Assembly: GCA_937958075.1 (NCBI GenBank)
Contig: CALFFB010000274.1
Span: 1-57,847, forward strand
Direction: 5' to 3'
Source: an uncultured Geobacteraceae bacterium
GTDB lineage: Bacteria > Desulfobacterota > Desulfuromonadia > Desulfuromonadales > Geopsychrobacteraceae
Length of the DNA stretch: 57,847 nt
Shown: in pieces, positions 34,660 through 43,191 of the stretch
Position numbering within the stretch: position 1 is the first letter of the stretch
Layout: the number at the start of each line of letters is the position of its first letter
Position numbers and translations under genes: made by a program
The notes under the pieces: generated by a model
The model's input: only the letters and a program-made list of their open reading frames with translations
Told to the model about the DNA's origin: nothing
Databases searched by the model: none

Positions 34660-36525
34660 TCAGTTCGCCGAGATTTCCGGCTCGACAATGTAGCGTTTGA
34701 TCTTGCGGGTGGTCGTCTTCGGGAATTCGTCTTCACGCAGGGTGAATTTTTTGACCCGTTTGTAGTCGGCCAGCTCCTTGCCGTAGGTCTGAACTTCACG
34801 GCGGATGAGGTCTTCGATTTCCCGCGCTGACAAGGGCGAGCTTTTCTGCTCCCTGGCCAGGGCGAACAGGGCCTCTTCGTCGGGGAAGATAACGGCGTAG
34901 ACCTCTTCGGAGGTTTTGCCGATTTTGTGGCCGTAGACCATGATTTCGGCGATATAGGGGCTTTTAAGGAGCTGGTTCTCTACCTCTTCCGGATAGACGT
35001 TCTTGCCGTTGGGGGTGACGATCAGGTTTTTGACCCGACCGCAGATGCACAACATGTTGTCAGCATCAATGCGCCCCAGATCACCGGTGTGGTACCAGCC
35101 ATCCTGAATGGCCTGGGCGGTGGCCTCCTCGTTCTTGTAATAACCGAGCATGACATTCGGCCCCTTGACCAGGATCTCCCCCTCGCCGTCCCGGTTGGGG
35201 TTGGCGATTTTTACCTCAACGTCGCGAATTGACTCACCGACGGTGCCGGGCTTGCTCTTGAAGGGGCTCTCCGCCGAAATGACGGGTGATGTTTCGGTGA
35301 TGCCGTAGCCCTGCAGCAGGGTCAGGCCGAGTTGTTGAAACCCCTGGGCGACAGCCGGGTCGAGGGCGGCACCGCCACTGACGAAAATCGTATTGTCGCC
35401 GACGGCACCCTTGACCTTGGCGGCCACCAGCTTGCGCGTCAGGTTGAATCTGTACAGCATGCGCGACGACGGGCTGCTGTCGATTTTTTTCATGATGCGA
35501 TCAAGCAGCAGCCGATAGACCGCCGGCACGCCGAGGAGGAAGGTGGGGCGCACCTCATTGAGATTCTCACCCAGTTTTTTGATGGATTCGGCAAAGTTGA
35601 TCTGCCCGCCCAGGGACAGGGGGAGGAGAATGCCGCAGACCTGCTCGAAAACGTGATTGATGGGCAGAAAAGAGAGGGTCGAAATGGAGCTGCTGAGCTG
35701 GAAGTGCTCCCTGGCGGCAAGCAGGTTGCTGACAACATTGTTATGGCTGAGCATGGCACCCTTGGAGCGCCCGGTGGTTCCTGAGGTATAGAGAATGACA
35801 GCGCGCTGCTCGGGGGGGAGATGGGAGGTCTCCCGACAGGGTTCGGACCGGAAAATCCCCTTGTAGGAAAACAGTCGTTTTTCTTTGTGGAGTCTGGTCC
35901 TGGTCAGCTCCGCCCCGGACAGAAAATGATGATTCTTTTTCTTTTCGCCTGAGGTCTCATCCTTTTGCGTCAGGGACTTCTGGAGCTGTGACGCCAGCTG
36001 TTCGATGGGTTCACGCCGGTCGCCGGAAATGGCCAGGTCGGTGACCAGCTTTTCCCAGTGGCGGGACAGCTGGTGCATGATGTTGGTGAGGTCGTCGACA
36101 TTGTCAACGGGCTCAATCACCGTATCGATGAGAATCACCTGTTTGAGCTGCGGCAGGTCGTCAAGAATATCAAGCAGCGTGTCAAATTGCGCCTGGCCGA
36201 CGATAATGGCCTGGGCATCCGAGTCGGCCAGGATGTGTCTGAGTTCAGCCGCCTTGAGCTCCTTGTCCACGGGAACCACGACACAACCGGCGTGGAGAAT
36301 GGCCAGATACGAAGTCACCCAGCGCGGGGATGAGGGCGCCAGCAGAGCGACATGAGCCATCTCCGCAATACCGATGTGGGCGAGGCCGGCGGCCAGTTGC
36401 TCAACATTGGACCAGAGTTTCTCATAGGTGACAGGTTTCCATTGACCATTGGTCTTGTAACGAAAAGCGATACTGTCCCTGTTGTTAAGACAGCTTGTTT
36501 CAATGAGCTGGTGGATTTTCTGCAC
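34660..36525 (-). CDS. Long-chain fatty-acid--CoA ligase (AMP-binding), FadD-like, with an insertion
   Basis: A 621-residue adenylate-forming enzyme activating fatty acids to acyl-CoA. The P-loop YTSGTTGRSKG is at 246-256, followed by QGYGITETSPV and YHTGDLGRID; the C-terminal lysine region is TTRKIKRY. Between the N-terminal domain and the P-loop there is an extra, charged, low-conservation stretch (about residues 140-235, with GEKKKNHH and TRTRLHKEKR) that makes the protein longer than usual. The start is GTG at 36525. It is transcribed alone, convergent with hom. Substrate chain length cannot be told from sequence. Confidence 0.87.
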   Translation of the reverse strand: MQKIHQLIETSCLNNRDSIAFRYKTNGQWKPVTYEKLWSNVEQLAAGLAHIGIAEMAHVALLAPSSPRWVTSYLAILHAGCVVVPVDKELKAAELRHILADSDAQAIIVGQAQFDTLLDILDDLPQLKQVILIDTVIEPVDNVDDLTNIMHQLSRHWEKLVTDLAISGDRREPIEQLASQLQKSLTQKDETSGEKKKNHHFLSGAELTRTRLHKEKRLFSYKGIFRSEPCRETSHLPPEQRAVILYTSGTTGRSKGAMLSHNNVVSNLLAAREHFQLSSSISTLSFLPINHVFEQVCGILLPLSLGGQINFAESIKKLGENLNEVRPTFLLGVPAVYRLLLDRIMKKIDSSPSSRMLYRFNLTRKLVAAKVKGAVGDNTIFVSGGAALDPAVAQGFQQLGLTLLQGYGITETSPVISAESPFKSKPGTVGESIRDVEVKIANPNRDGEGEILVKGPNVMLGYYKNEEATAQAIQDGWYHTGDLGRIDADNMLCICGRVKNLIVTPNGKNVYPEEVENQLLKSPYIAEIMVYGHKIGKTSEEVYAVIFPDEEALFALAREQKSSPLSAREIEDLIRREVQTYGKELADYKRVKKFTLREDEFPKTTTRKIKRYIVEPEISAN

Positions 36526-36708
36526 GGGGATCGCCCCTTGAGAATGAGGGTGAAGGTCGACAACCCTGTTCGACCCTGATCAGCCTGAGCCGATCTGAAC
36601 CGGGTTGCAGTGACGTTGGCTTTCAGTGATACCGGTGTTCGGATTCTATGCAAGTTGTCAGAAAGTTTAAAGAGAAATTACCGGCTTTATTCGTCTTCAG
36701 TTTTTTTC

Positions 36709-36738
36709 TTGCCGGATTTTGCTCGAAAGTGTTATACA
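36709..36738 (+). promoter_or_regulatory. Likely promoter of rpsB-tsf
   Basis: TTGCCG (36709-36714) and TATACA (36733-36738) have an 18-base spacer. It would produce a leader of about 125 bases before rpsB. It lies in the 344-base gap 36526-36869, which otherwise holds only the leader hairpin and upstream sequence of the minus-strand acyl-CoA synthetase. Confidence 0.5.
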
Positions 36739-36791
36739 TCCGCAGTTGTTCCCAAACTACGCACGTCACGTGATTCAGGCAGATGTGGTGT

Positions 36792-36813
36792 CCGGCCGGA
36801 AGGCCGGGTTTTT
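36792..36813 (+). promoter_or_regulatory. Terminator-like hairpin in the rpsB leader
   Basis: CCGGCC-GGAA-GGCCGG is a 6-bp all-GC stem with a GGAA tetraloop, followed by G and five T. It lies between the predicted promoter and the rpsB start. It could be an attenuator or S2 autoregulatory structure, or a plain terminator for transcripts from further upstream. Confidence 0.55.
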
Positions 36814-36869
36814 GTCTGAAGGGGATCGGGGCGGAGGATTAACCATCTAACAAGGAGAAAGAGACGTAC

Positions 36870-37676
36870 ATGGCACAGATTTCAATGAAACAAATGTTAG
36901 AAGCCGGTGTCCATTTCGGGCACCAGACCAAGCGCTGGAACCCGAAAATGAAGCCTTACATTTTCGGCGCCCGTAATGGTATCTACATTATCGATCTGCA
37001 GAAAACCGTGCGCCATTTCCGGACGGCCTATCAGTTTGTTCAGGACACGGTGGCCGCCGGGGACAAGGTTCTGTTTGTCGGTACCAAGAAGCAGGCCCAG
37101 GACGCTATCCGTGAAGAGTCCCTGCGTGCCGGTCAGTTTTTTGTCAACAACCGCTGGCTGGGGGGGATGCTGACCAACTTCACCACCATCAAGGCCAGTA
37201 TCGACCGGCTGAAAAAAATTGAAGCCATGGTCGCCGATGGCACCATCGACCAGTACACCAAAAAAGAAGCCCTTCAGCTTGATCGTGAGCGGGAAAAACT
37301 GGAGAAGAACCTCGGCGGCATCAAGCACATGAACAAGCTGCCCGGCGCCGTTTTTGTTATCGATCCGAAAAAAGAAGCCATCGCCGTGCAGGAAGCGAAC
37401 AAGCTGGGAATTCCCGTCGTCGCTGTTGTCGACACCAACTGTGATCCGGATAACATTGATTACGTTATCCCCGGCAACGATGATGCCATTCGTGCCATTC
37501 GTCTGTTTGCCACGTTGATTGCCGAAGCCTGTGTTGAGGGCGGCGAGCAGCAGAAGGTGCGCAAGCAGACAGAAGCAGAAGGGCGTGATGAAGCTCTGGC
37601 TGAAATCGAGGTTGAGAAGGCCGCCGCGGAAGAAACCGCAGCTCCGGCTGAAGCACAAGAGCCCGTTGCGGAATAA
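36870..37676 (+). CDS. rpsB: 30S ribosomal protein S2
   Basis: A 268-residue ribosomal protein. MKQMLEAGVHFGHQTKRWNPKMKPYIFG opens the conserved core (segment shown here only by its key words GVHFGHQ and RWNPKM), and NRWLGGMLTNF and PGNDDAIRAIRL follow. The C-terminus from about 225 is an acidic, Ala/Glu-rich tail. AAGGAG stands before the ATG. It heads the rpsB-tsf-pyrH-frr cluster found in most bacteria. Confidence 0.97.
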   Translation: MAQISMKQMLEAGVHFGHQTKRWNPKMKPYIFGARNGIYIIDLQKTVRHFRTAYQFVQDTVAAGDKVLFVGTKKQAQDAIREESLRAGQFFVNNRWLGGMLTNFTTIKASIDRLKKIEAMVADGTIDQYTKKEALQLDREREKLEKNLGGIKHMNKLPGAVFVIDPKKEAIAVQEANKLGIPVVAVVDTNCDPDNIDYVIPGNDDAIRAIRLFATLIAEACVEGGEQQKVRKQTEAEGRDEALAEIEVEKAAAEETAAPAEAQEPVAE

Positions 37677-37710
37677 AGTTAAGGCAATCATTTGAGTTTT
37701 TATGGCCCTG

Positions 37711-37744
37711 TGGCCGGGCTTGTTTCAGGTCCGGCCATTGTTTT
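37711..37744 (+). terminator. Terminator or attenuator between rpsB and tsf
   Basis: TGGCCGG (37711-37717) pairs with CCGGCCA (37731-37737), followed by TTGTTTT. Because tsf follows directly without a clear promoter, this is probably a partial terminator setting the rpsB:tsf ratio. Confidence 0.65.
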
Positions 37745-37798
37745 GACAGACTTCATGACAGGCGTACTCTACGCCTGACCAGAATACGGAGGTTGAAC

Positions 37799-38707
37799 GT
37801 GAGTATTACGGCAGCAATGGTTTCAGAATTACGTAAAAAAACCGGTGCGGGCATGATGGATTGCAAAAAAGCCCTGACAGAAACCGGTGGCAATATGGAA
37901 GAGGCCGTCGATTTCCTGCGGAAAAAGGGTTTGTCGGCCGCCGCCAAGAAATCCGGTCGGGTCACCGCTGAAGGTGCGGTTGCGGCGGTTGCCGAGGGCA
38001 ACGTCGGAGCTGTTGTCGAGGTCAACGCCGAGACCGACTTTGTGGCGAAAAATGACGCCTTCCAGGCTTTTGTCGCCGGCGTGCGCGACGTCATCATGTC
38101 CGGTCCGGTGGCTGATGTCGAGGCCCTGAACGCCCTGCCCTATCCGGGAACGGGGCGGACCGTTGCCGAAGAGTTGACCCACCAGATTGCTACCATCGGC
38201 GAAAACATGGGTATCCGTCGTCTGGCACGCATCGACGCGGGGGATGGTGTGGTCGCCGCTTATGTTCACGGTGCCGGCAAGATCGGGGTGCTGGTGGAAC
38301 TTGCCACCTCCTCACGCGACAGCCGGGTGGAAGAGCTGGGCAAGCAGGTGGCCATGCATGTCGCCGCTGCCTCTCCCCAGTATTTGTGCCGTGAGGAGGT
38401 GCCGGCTGAGGTTATTGCCAAGGAAAAAGAGATTATGCGGGTCAAGGCCCTGGAGAGCGGCAAGCCGGAAAATATTGTTGAGAAGATCATCGGCGGTCAG
38501 ATCAATAAGTTTTACAGTGAAATCTGTCTCCTCGAACAGGCCTTTGTTATCGATCCGGACAATTCCGTGCAGAAAGCAGTTGACGCCTGCGCCAAGGAAC
38601 TGGGCACTTCTGTTGCACTGAAAAGTTTCGTGCGTTTCCAGCTCGGCGAGGGCATTGAAAAGAAAGCGGACGATTTTGCCGCGGAAGTTGCGGCCATGAG
38701 CAAGTAA
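37799..38707 (+). CDS. tsf: Translation elongation factor Ts
   Basis: A 302-residue nucleotide exchange factor for EF-Tu, of the long type with both core subdomains. SELRKKTGAGMMDCKKAL is the diagnostic N-terminus, and NAETDFVAKN is the EF-Tu contact motif. The start is GTG at 37799 with GGAGG six bases upstream; an in-frame TTG at 37793 directly abuts the GGAGG and is too close to be used. Confidence 0.96.
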   Translation: MSITAAMVSELRKKTGAGMMDCKKALTETGGNMEEAVDFLRKKGLSAAAKKSGRVTAEGAVAAVAEGNVGAVVEVNAETDFVAKNDAFQAFVAGVRDVIMSGPVADVEALNALPYPGTGRTVAEELTHQIATIGENMGIRRLARIDAGDGVVAAYVHGAGKIGVLVELATSSRDSRVEELGKQVAMHVAAASPQYLCREEVPAEVIAKEKEIMRVKALESGKPENIVEKIIGGQINKFYSEICLLEQAFVIDPDNSVQKAVDACAKELGTSVALKSFVRFQLGEGIEKKADDFAAEVAAMSK

Positions 38708-38761
38708 GACTGCAGCTGCTGAGCACAGAACCGGGAGTTTTCTGATAAGGGACACTTTCCC

Positions 38762-38815
38762 CTGGTCAGAAGTCCTGGTCATGGGACTTCTGAAACTGTG
38801 CCTGAGGCTGACCAG
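38762..38815 (+). promoter_or_regulatory. Mutually exclusive RNA stems between tsf and pyrH
   Basis: A perfect 10-bp hairpin (38766-38775 with 38784-38793, 8-base loop) overlaps CTGGTCAG at 38762-38769, which is also the exact complement of CTGACCAG at 38808-38815. The two stems share bases and cannot both form fully. No T-run follows, so if this is a switch it would act on translation or RNA processing rather than by intrinsic termination. Confidence 0.4.
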
Positions 38816-38850
38816 AGACGGTTTACTTAAAAGTTATTGCGGGAGGCCAG

Positions 38851-39582
38851 GTGACAGCGATCAAATACCAGCGGATTTTATTGAAACTCAGCGGCGAGGC
38901 CCTGGCCGGCAATCAGGGTTATGGTATCGATCCTGCCGTTATCAGCGGTATTGCCGGCGAGATCAAAGAGGTGGTCGAGCTGGGGGTGCAGGTAGCCCTG
39001 GTGATCGGCGGCGGCAATATTTTCCGCGGCGTGGCAGCCTCCTCAAAGGGGATGGACCGGGCCAGTGCCGATTACATGGGGATGCTGGCGACGGTCATGA
39101 ACAGCCTGGCCATGCAGGACGCCCTGGAAAAACAGGGCGTCGACACCAGGGTGCAGTCGGCCATTGAAATGCAGGAAGTCGCCGAGCCCTACATTCGCAG
39201 ACGTGCCGTCCGCCACCTCGAGAAGGGGCGGGTGGTGATTTTCAGTGCCGGTACCGGCAACCCCTATTTCACCACCGATACGGCGGCCAGCTTGCGGGCC
39301 ATGGAGATTCATGCCGACGTTATCCTCAAGGCGACCAAGGTTGATGGTGTCTATACCGCCGATCCCAATCAGGATAAAACAGCGATCAAGCTGCCGGTTC
39401 TGACCTATCTTGAAGTCCTGCAGCGGGGTTTGCGGGTGATGGATGCCACGGCGACCTCTTTGTGCATGGACAATAATCTGCCGATGATTATCTTTGACAT
39501 GACCCGTCGTGATAATATCCGTAAAGTGGTTCTCGGTGAAGCCATCGGAACCATTGTCAGGGGAGGTTCCAGTCATGATTGA
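38851..39582 (+). CDS. pyrH: UMP kinase
   Basis: A 243-residue amino acid kinase family enzyme phosphorylating UMP to UDP. RILLKLSGEALAG, VIGGGNIFRG and GTGNPYFTTDTAA are the expected motifs. The start is GTG with GGGAGG just before. Its stop overlaps the frr start by eight bases. The region between tsf and pyrH contains alternative RNA stems. Confidence 0.97.
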   Translation: MTAIKYQRILLKLSGEALAGNQGYGIDPAVISGIAGEIKEVVELGVQVALVIGGGNIFRGVAASSKGMDRASADYMGMLATVMNSLAMQDALEKQGVDTRVQSAIEMQEVAEPYIRRRAVRHLEKGRVVIFSAGTGNPYFTTDTAASLRAMEIHADVILKATKVDGVYTADPNQDKTAIKLPVLTYLEVLQRGLRVMDATATSLCMDNNLPMIIFDMTRRDNIRKVVLGEAIGTIVRGGSSHD

Positions 39583-40132
39583 TGAGGTATTGAGTGAAGC
39601 GCGAACGGCCATGGACAAGGCGGTCAAGGCGTTGAAAAAGGAGATGACCAAGGTCCGAACCGGTCGTGCCAGCACCGCTCTGCTCGATGATGTCCGGGTC
39701 GACTATTACGGTGTGCCGACGCCCCTGAATCAGGTGGCGACCCTGTCAACACCGGAAGCGCGCCTGATCACCGTCCAGCCCTGGGAGAAAAACCTGCTGC
39801 CGGCTATTGAGAAATCCATCTTCAAGGCCGATATCGGCCTGACCCCCTCTTCAGACGGGACCCTGATTCGTCTGCCTGTCCCCGCCCTGACCGAGGAGCG
39901 GCGGCTGGAGATGGTCAAGCTCATCAAAAGAATGGCCGAGGATGCGCGGATTTCCGTGCGCAATGCCCGGCGTGATGCCAATGACAACCTGAAAATGCTG
40001 GAGAAAGAGAAAGAGATAACCGAAGATGACCTTAAACGCAGTGAGAAGGATGTTCAGCAACTCACCGACGAGTTCATCGCGGCCATCGATACGTTGGTCC
40101 AAAACAAAGAGCGGGAGGTCATGGAGATCTGA
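39575..40132 (+). CDS. frr: Ribosome recycling factor
   Basis: A 185-residue, tRNA-shaped protein that splits post-termination ribosomes with EF-G. KVRTGRAS and the long helical C-terminal arm ending in REVMEI are typical. An upstream in-frame start would extend 22 codons into pyrH and is rejected. It overlaps pyrH by eight bases. The ferredoxin gene starts 37 bases downstream. Confidence 0.97.
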   Translation: MIDEVLSEARTAMDKAVKALKKEMTKVRTGRASTALLDDVRVDYYGVPTPLNQVATLSTPEARLITVQPWEKNLLPAIEKSIFKADIGLTPSSDGTLIRLPVPALTEERRLEMVKLIKRMAEDARISVRNARRDANDNLKMLEKEKEITEDDLKRSEKDVQQLTDEFIAAIDTLVQNKEREVMEI

Positions 40133-40169
40133 TCGCCGGCGCTCTTCCTTTCGTAGAGGAGAAAAAGCT

Positions 40170-40334
40170 ATGGCCCTGAAAATCACCGAAGACTGCATTG
40201 GTTGCGGCACCTGCGTCGACAGCTGTCCGGTAAACGCCATTGTCGAGGCGGGGGATATCTTCAGGATCACTGAGGATTGTACGGAGTGCCGGGCCTGTGT
40301 CGATATCTGTCCCGTGGGTGCTATTGTTGATTGA
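40170..40334 (+). CDS. Small 2[4Fe-4S] ferredoxin
   Basis: A 54-residue clostridial-type ferredoxin, an electron carrier in the cytoplasm. Two cluster motifs are present: C9, C12, C15, C19 and C37, C40, C43, C47, each ending in a CP pair. The ATG at 40170 has AGAGGAG upstream; an upstream in-frame start inside frr is rejected. It sits between frr and uppS and is closed by a strong terminator, so it shares the upstream rpsB-frr transcript. A low-potential ferredoxin fits an anaerobic lifestyle. Its electron donor and acceptor cannot be inferred. Confidence 0.93.
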   Translation: MALKITEDCIGCGTCVDSCPVNAIVEAGDIFRITEDCTECRACVDICPVGAIVD

Positions 40335-40360
40335 TCCTGCGCTTGATGATCAAGGGCTCC

Positions 40361-40387
40361 GGGCGTTTCTGCAGACGCCCTTTTTTT
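40361..40387 (+). terminator. Rho-independent terminator after the ferredoxin gene
   Basis: GGGCGT (40361-40366) pairs with ACGCCC (40375-40380), followed by seven T. It should end the rpsB-ferredoxin transcript before uppS. Confidence 0.9.
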
Positions 40388-40448
40388 ATCGCTGGTGTTG
40401 TGAATGATACGCAGAATATGCGGCTGACAGACGTGCCGGGTTATCCCT

Positions 40449-41225
40449 ATGGAGAAAAGCGACCAGATGGTTGAGCGGCAATCTCCAGCGCATGTCGCTA
40501 TTATCATGGATGGCAATGGACGTTGGGCGCAACAGCGCGGCCTGCCGCGTATCGCCGGCCATCAACGCGGCGTGGAGGTTGTTCATCAGATTGTTGATGT
40601 CTGCCGACATCAGGGTATCGATTATCTGAGCCTGTATGCCTTCAGTTCTGAAAACTGGGGGCGTCCCCGGCAGGAAGTAGACGCTCTGATGCAGTTGCTG
40701 GTCGAGTTCCTGGCCTCACAAAGACAGAAAATGATCGACAATGGAGTGCGGCTGCGGATCATCGGGGACACGGCGAAAATGGCGACTCCCGTCCAGCAGA
40801 CGTTGCGGGAGGCGGAAGAGGCAACCGCCGGGGGCAGGGCGCTGAATCTGATTCTGGCTCTGTCCTATGGTGGTCGCGATGAAATTCTGCGCGCGGTCAA
40901 GCGTCTGATGGTCAAGGTTCAGAACAGGGAGATGGACCTTAATCAACTCGACGCGCATCAATTTTCAACCTTCCTTGATATTGCCGATTTGCCGTCCCCC
41001 GATCTGCTGATCCGGACCAGCGGCGAGATGCGGATCAGTAATTTCCTTCTTTGGCAGGTCGCCTACACGGAACTCTATTTTACCGATGTGTTGTGGCCTG
41101 ATTTTACCGAGCAGGAGTTTCTCAAGGCTCTGGATGATTTCAATCATCGTCGTCGCCGCTTTGGCCTGACTGACGATCAGCTGACCTTCGATGGGGGGCA
41201 GGCGACCAGGGAGACGGACTATTAA
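40449..41225 (+). CDS. uppS: Isoprenyl transferase (undecaprenyl diphosphate synthase)
   Basis: A 258-residue cis-prenyltransferase making the C55 lipid carrier for peptidoglycan and LPS. AIIMDGNGRWAQQRG has the catalytic D21; YAFSSENWGRP and DLLIRTSGEMRISNFLLWQ are diagnostic. The ATG at 40449 has no ribosome-binding site; the ATG at 40467 has GGAG upstream and may be the true start, six residues shorter. cdsA begins inside its last codons. Confidence 0.95.
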   Translation: MEKSDQMVERQSPAHVAIIMDGNGRWAQQRGLPRIAGHQRGVEVVHQIVDVCRHQGIDYLSLYAFSSENWGRPRQEVDALMQLLVEFLASQRQKMIDNGVRLRIIGDTAKMATPVQQTLREAEEATAGGRALNLILALSYGGRDEILRAVKRLMVKVQNREMDLNQLDAHQFSTFLDIADLPSPDLLIRTSGEMRISNFLLWQVAYTELYFTDVLWPDFTEQEFLKALDDFNHRRRRFGLTDDQLTFDGGQATRETDY

Positions 41226-42015
41226 ACAACGACTGATCACAGCCGCGGTGGCCCTGCCGCTGTTGATACTCCTGCTTGCCTTGGCACCGGCCGTGCTCTT
41301 TGTGATGTTTCTGGCGCTGGTGGTGTTGCTGGCCCAGTGGGAGTTCAACCGCATGGGGCTCGCCGACCAGGATCCTCTGGCCCGCTGGTTCAGTGCCCTG
41401 GCCGGGGCGATTCTCATTCCCGTTGTTTATGTCGGCCAGGGGCCGGCCGTGTTCGTCTTTCTGTCCCTGGTATTCCTGCTGCTGGCCACCTTTTATCTGT
41501 TTCTGCCCCGGACCTTGTCGACCCTGCCCCAGCGCCTGGGCTGGATCTGCCTGGGTTTGATCTATGTTGCCCTGTTGCTGGCCCACCTGGTGCCACTGCG
41601 CCTGCTTGATGACGGCCGGCAGTGGATCTTTCTGGTACTGGTGGTGATCATGTGCTGCGACACCTGCGCCTATGTCATCGGCAGTCGTTTCGGCAAGACC
41701 AAACTCTATCCCCGGATCAGCCCCAACAAAAGCGTCGAGGGCGCCCTCGGGGGACTGGGGGGCTCCGTCATCGGCGCGGTGCTGGCCAAGATCATTTTTT
41801 TTTCCGCTCTCAGTCTACCGGTTGCTGTAGCTATCGGGCTGGTTCTGGGAGTTGTCGGACAGGTCGGTGACCTGTTCGAATCCATGCTGAAAAGGGCCTG
41901 CGGGGTCAAGGATTCCGGAACCCTGATTCCCGGCCATGGTGGCCTCCTTGATCGCCTTGACAGCCTGCTCTTTGCCTTTCCTGTCGTCTACTATATTGCT
42001 TACTTTATCGTCTGA
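41191..42015 (+). CDS. cdsA: Phosphatidate cytidylyltransferase
   Basis: A 274-residue inner-membrane enzyme making CDP-diacylglycerol from phosphatidic acid and CTP, the precursor used by PssA encoded downstream. About eight hydrophobic segments are visible; the signature runs through SPNKSVEGALGG and the C-terminal PGHGGLLDRLDSLLFA. The ATG at 41191 overlaps uppS by 35 bases and has no clear ribosome-binding site. An AGGGAG at 41209-41214 would suit a later start, but no standard start codon follows it. Confidence 0.93.
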   Translation: MGGRRPGRRTIKQRLITAAVALPLLILLLALAPAVLFVMFLALVVLLAQWEFNRMGLADQDPLARWFSALAGAILIPVVYVGQGPAVFVFLSLVFLLLATFYLFLPRTLSTLPQRLGWICLGLIYVALLLAHLVPLRLLDDGRQWIFLVLVVIMCCDTCAYVIGSRFGKTKLYPRISPNKSVEGALGGLGGSVIGAVLAKIIFFSALSLPVAVAIGLVLGVVGQVGDLFESMLKRACGVKDSGTLIPGHGGLLDRLDSLLFAFPVVYYIAYFIV

Positions 42016-42030
42016 GAATAAAGGGATGTT

Positions 42031-43191
42031 GTGAAGTCCATCGCCGTACTTGGAGCAACCGGATCCATCGGAGTCAGTACCCTGCAGGTTGTTCAGGAAT
42101 TTCCCGAGCGCTTTCGTGTTGCCGCCTTAACCGGTGGCCGCAATATTGACCTGCTCAGGGAGCAGGCCCTGTGCCATCGGCCGGACTGTGTCGCGGTTCT
42201 CACGGAGCCGGACGCGGAAGCCCTGCGCCGTCAGCTGGCGGGGGAGGATATCGAGGTTCTCAGTGGCGTCGAAGGGCTGATCCACTGTGCAACCCTGGCT
42301 TCCGTCGACCTGGTTGTCGCCGCCATCGTCGGGGCGGCAGGGCTGGTGCCGACCATGGCCGCGGTCTGTGCCGACAAGGATATCGCCCTGGCCAACAAGG
42401 AAACGCTGGTCATGGCCGGCGGCCTGATCATGAAGGAGGTCAGGCGTCGCCGGATCCGTCTGTTGCCCGTGGACAGTGAGCACTCGGCGATCTTTCAGGC
42501 TCTGTCAGGTCAGCGCCGGGAGGACGTCAAGCGGTTGATTCTGACAGCGTCCGGTGGTCCCTTTCGTGACCTGGATCAGAATGCCCTGCGCAAAGTGACC
42601 CCGGCCGCTGCCCTGGCTCATCCAAACTGGGCTATGGGTAGAAAAATTTCCATTGATTCCGCGACCTTGATGAACAAGGGGCTGGAAGTCATCGAGGCGC
42701 ATTGGCTGTTCGCAATGCCGGCATCCATGATCGACGTACACATCCATCCGGAAAGTATAGTGCATTCCATGGTTGAATATATCGATGGATCGGTTATTGC
42801 CCAAATGGGGATTCCCAACATGAAGACTCCCATCGCCTGTGCCCTGTCCTGGCCGGAACGCCTGCCTTTGGCGCAGCAACCGCTGGATTTATGTGCCCTG
42901 TCGACCTTAAGGTTCTCCCGGCCGGACAGCATCCGTTTTCCTTGTTTGCAGCTGGCGTACACCGCCCTTGCTGCCGGAGGGACGATGCCGGCGGTGATGA
43001 ACGCTGCCAATGAGGTTGCGGTCGCCGCTTTTTTGGGTCACCGGCTCGCTTTTGTCGACATAGCGCGGGTGATCGGACGCGTCATGGATCTGCACCAGCT
43101 GCAACCGGTCCAGACTGTCGAGGGGGTGTTGCAGGCCGATCGCTGGGGACGGCAGCAGGCGCAAGAACTTATCGACGGAGGGTTGTTATGA
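42031..43191 (+). CDS. dxr: 1-deoxy-D-xylulose 5-phosphate reductoisomerase
   Basis: A 386-residue enzyme, second step of the MEP isoprenoid pathway that supplies UppS. The N-terminal IAVLGATGSIGVSTLQV binds NADPH, and SEHSAIFQAL and MNKGLEVIEAHWLF are catalytic region motifs. The start is GTG. It overlaps rseP by four bases. Confidence 0.97.
   Translation: MKSIAVLGATGSIGVSTLQVVQEFPERFRVAALTGGRNIDLLREQALCHRPDCVAVLTEPDAEALRRQLAGEDIEVLSGVEGLIHCATLASVDLVVAAIVGAAGLVPTMAAVCADKDIALANKETLVMAGGLIMKEVRRRRIRLLPVDSEHSAIFQALSGQRREDVKRLILTASGGPFRDLDQNALRKVTPAAALAHPNWAMGRKISIDSATLMNKGLEVIEAHWLFAMPASMIDVHIHPESIVHSMVEYIDGSVIAQMGIPNMKTPIACALSWPERLPLAQQPLDLCALSTLRFSRPDSIRFPCLQLAYTALAAGGTMPAVMNAANEVAVAAFLGHRLAFVDIARVIGRVMDLHQLQPVQTVEGVLQADRWGRQQAQELIDGGLL

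Noticed and set aside
41203..41230. Non-standard ATT start for cdsA after AGGGAG
   Set aside because: The spacing is attractive, but an ATG at 41191 exists and ATT starts are very rare; no evidence decides for it.
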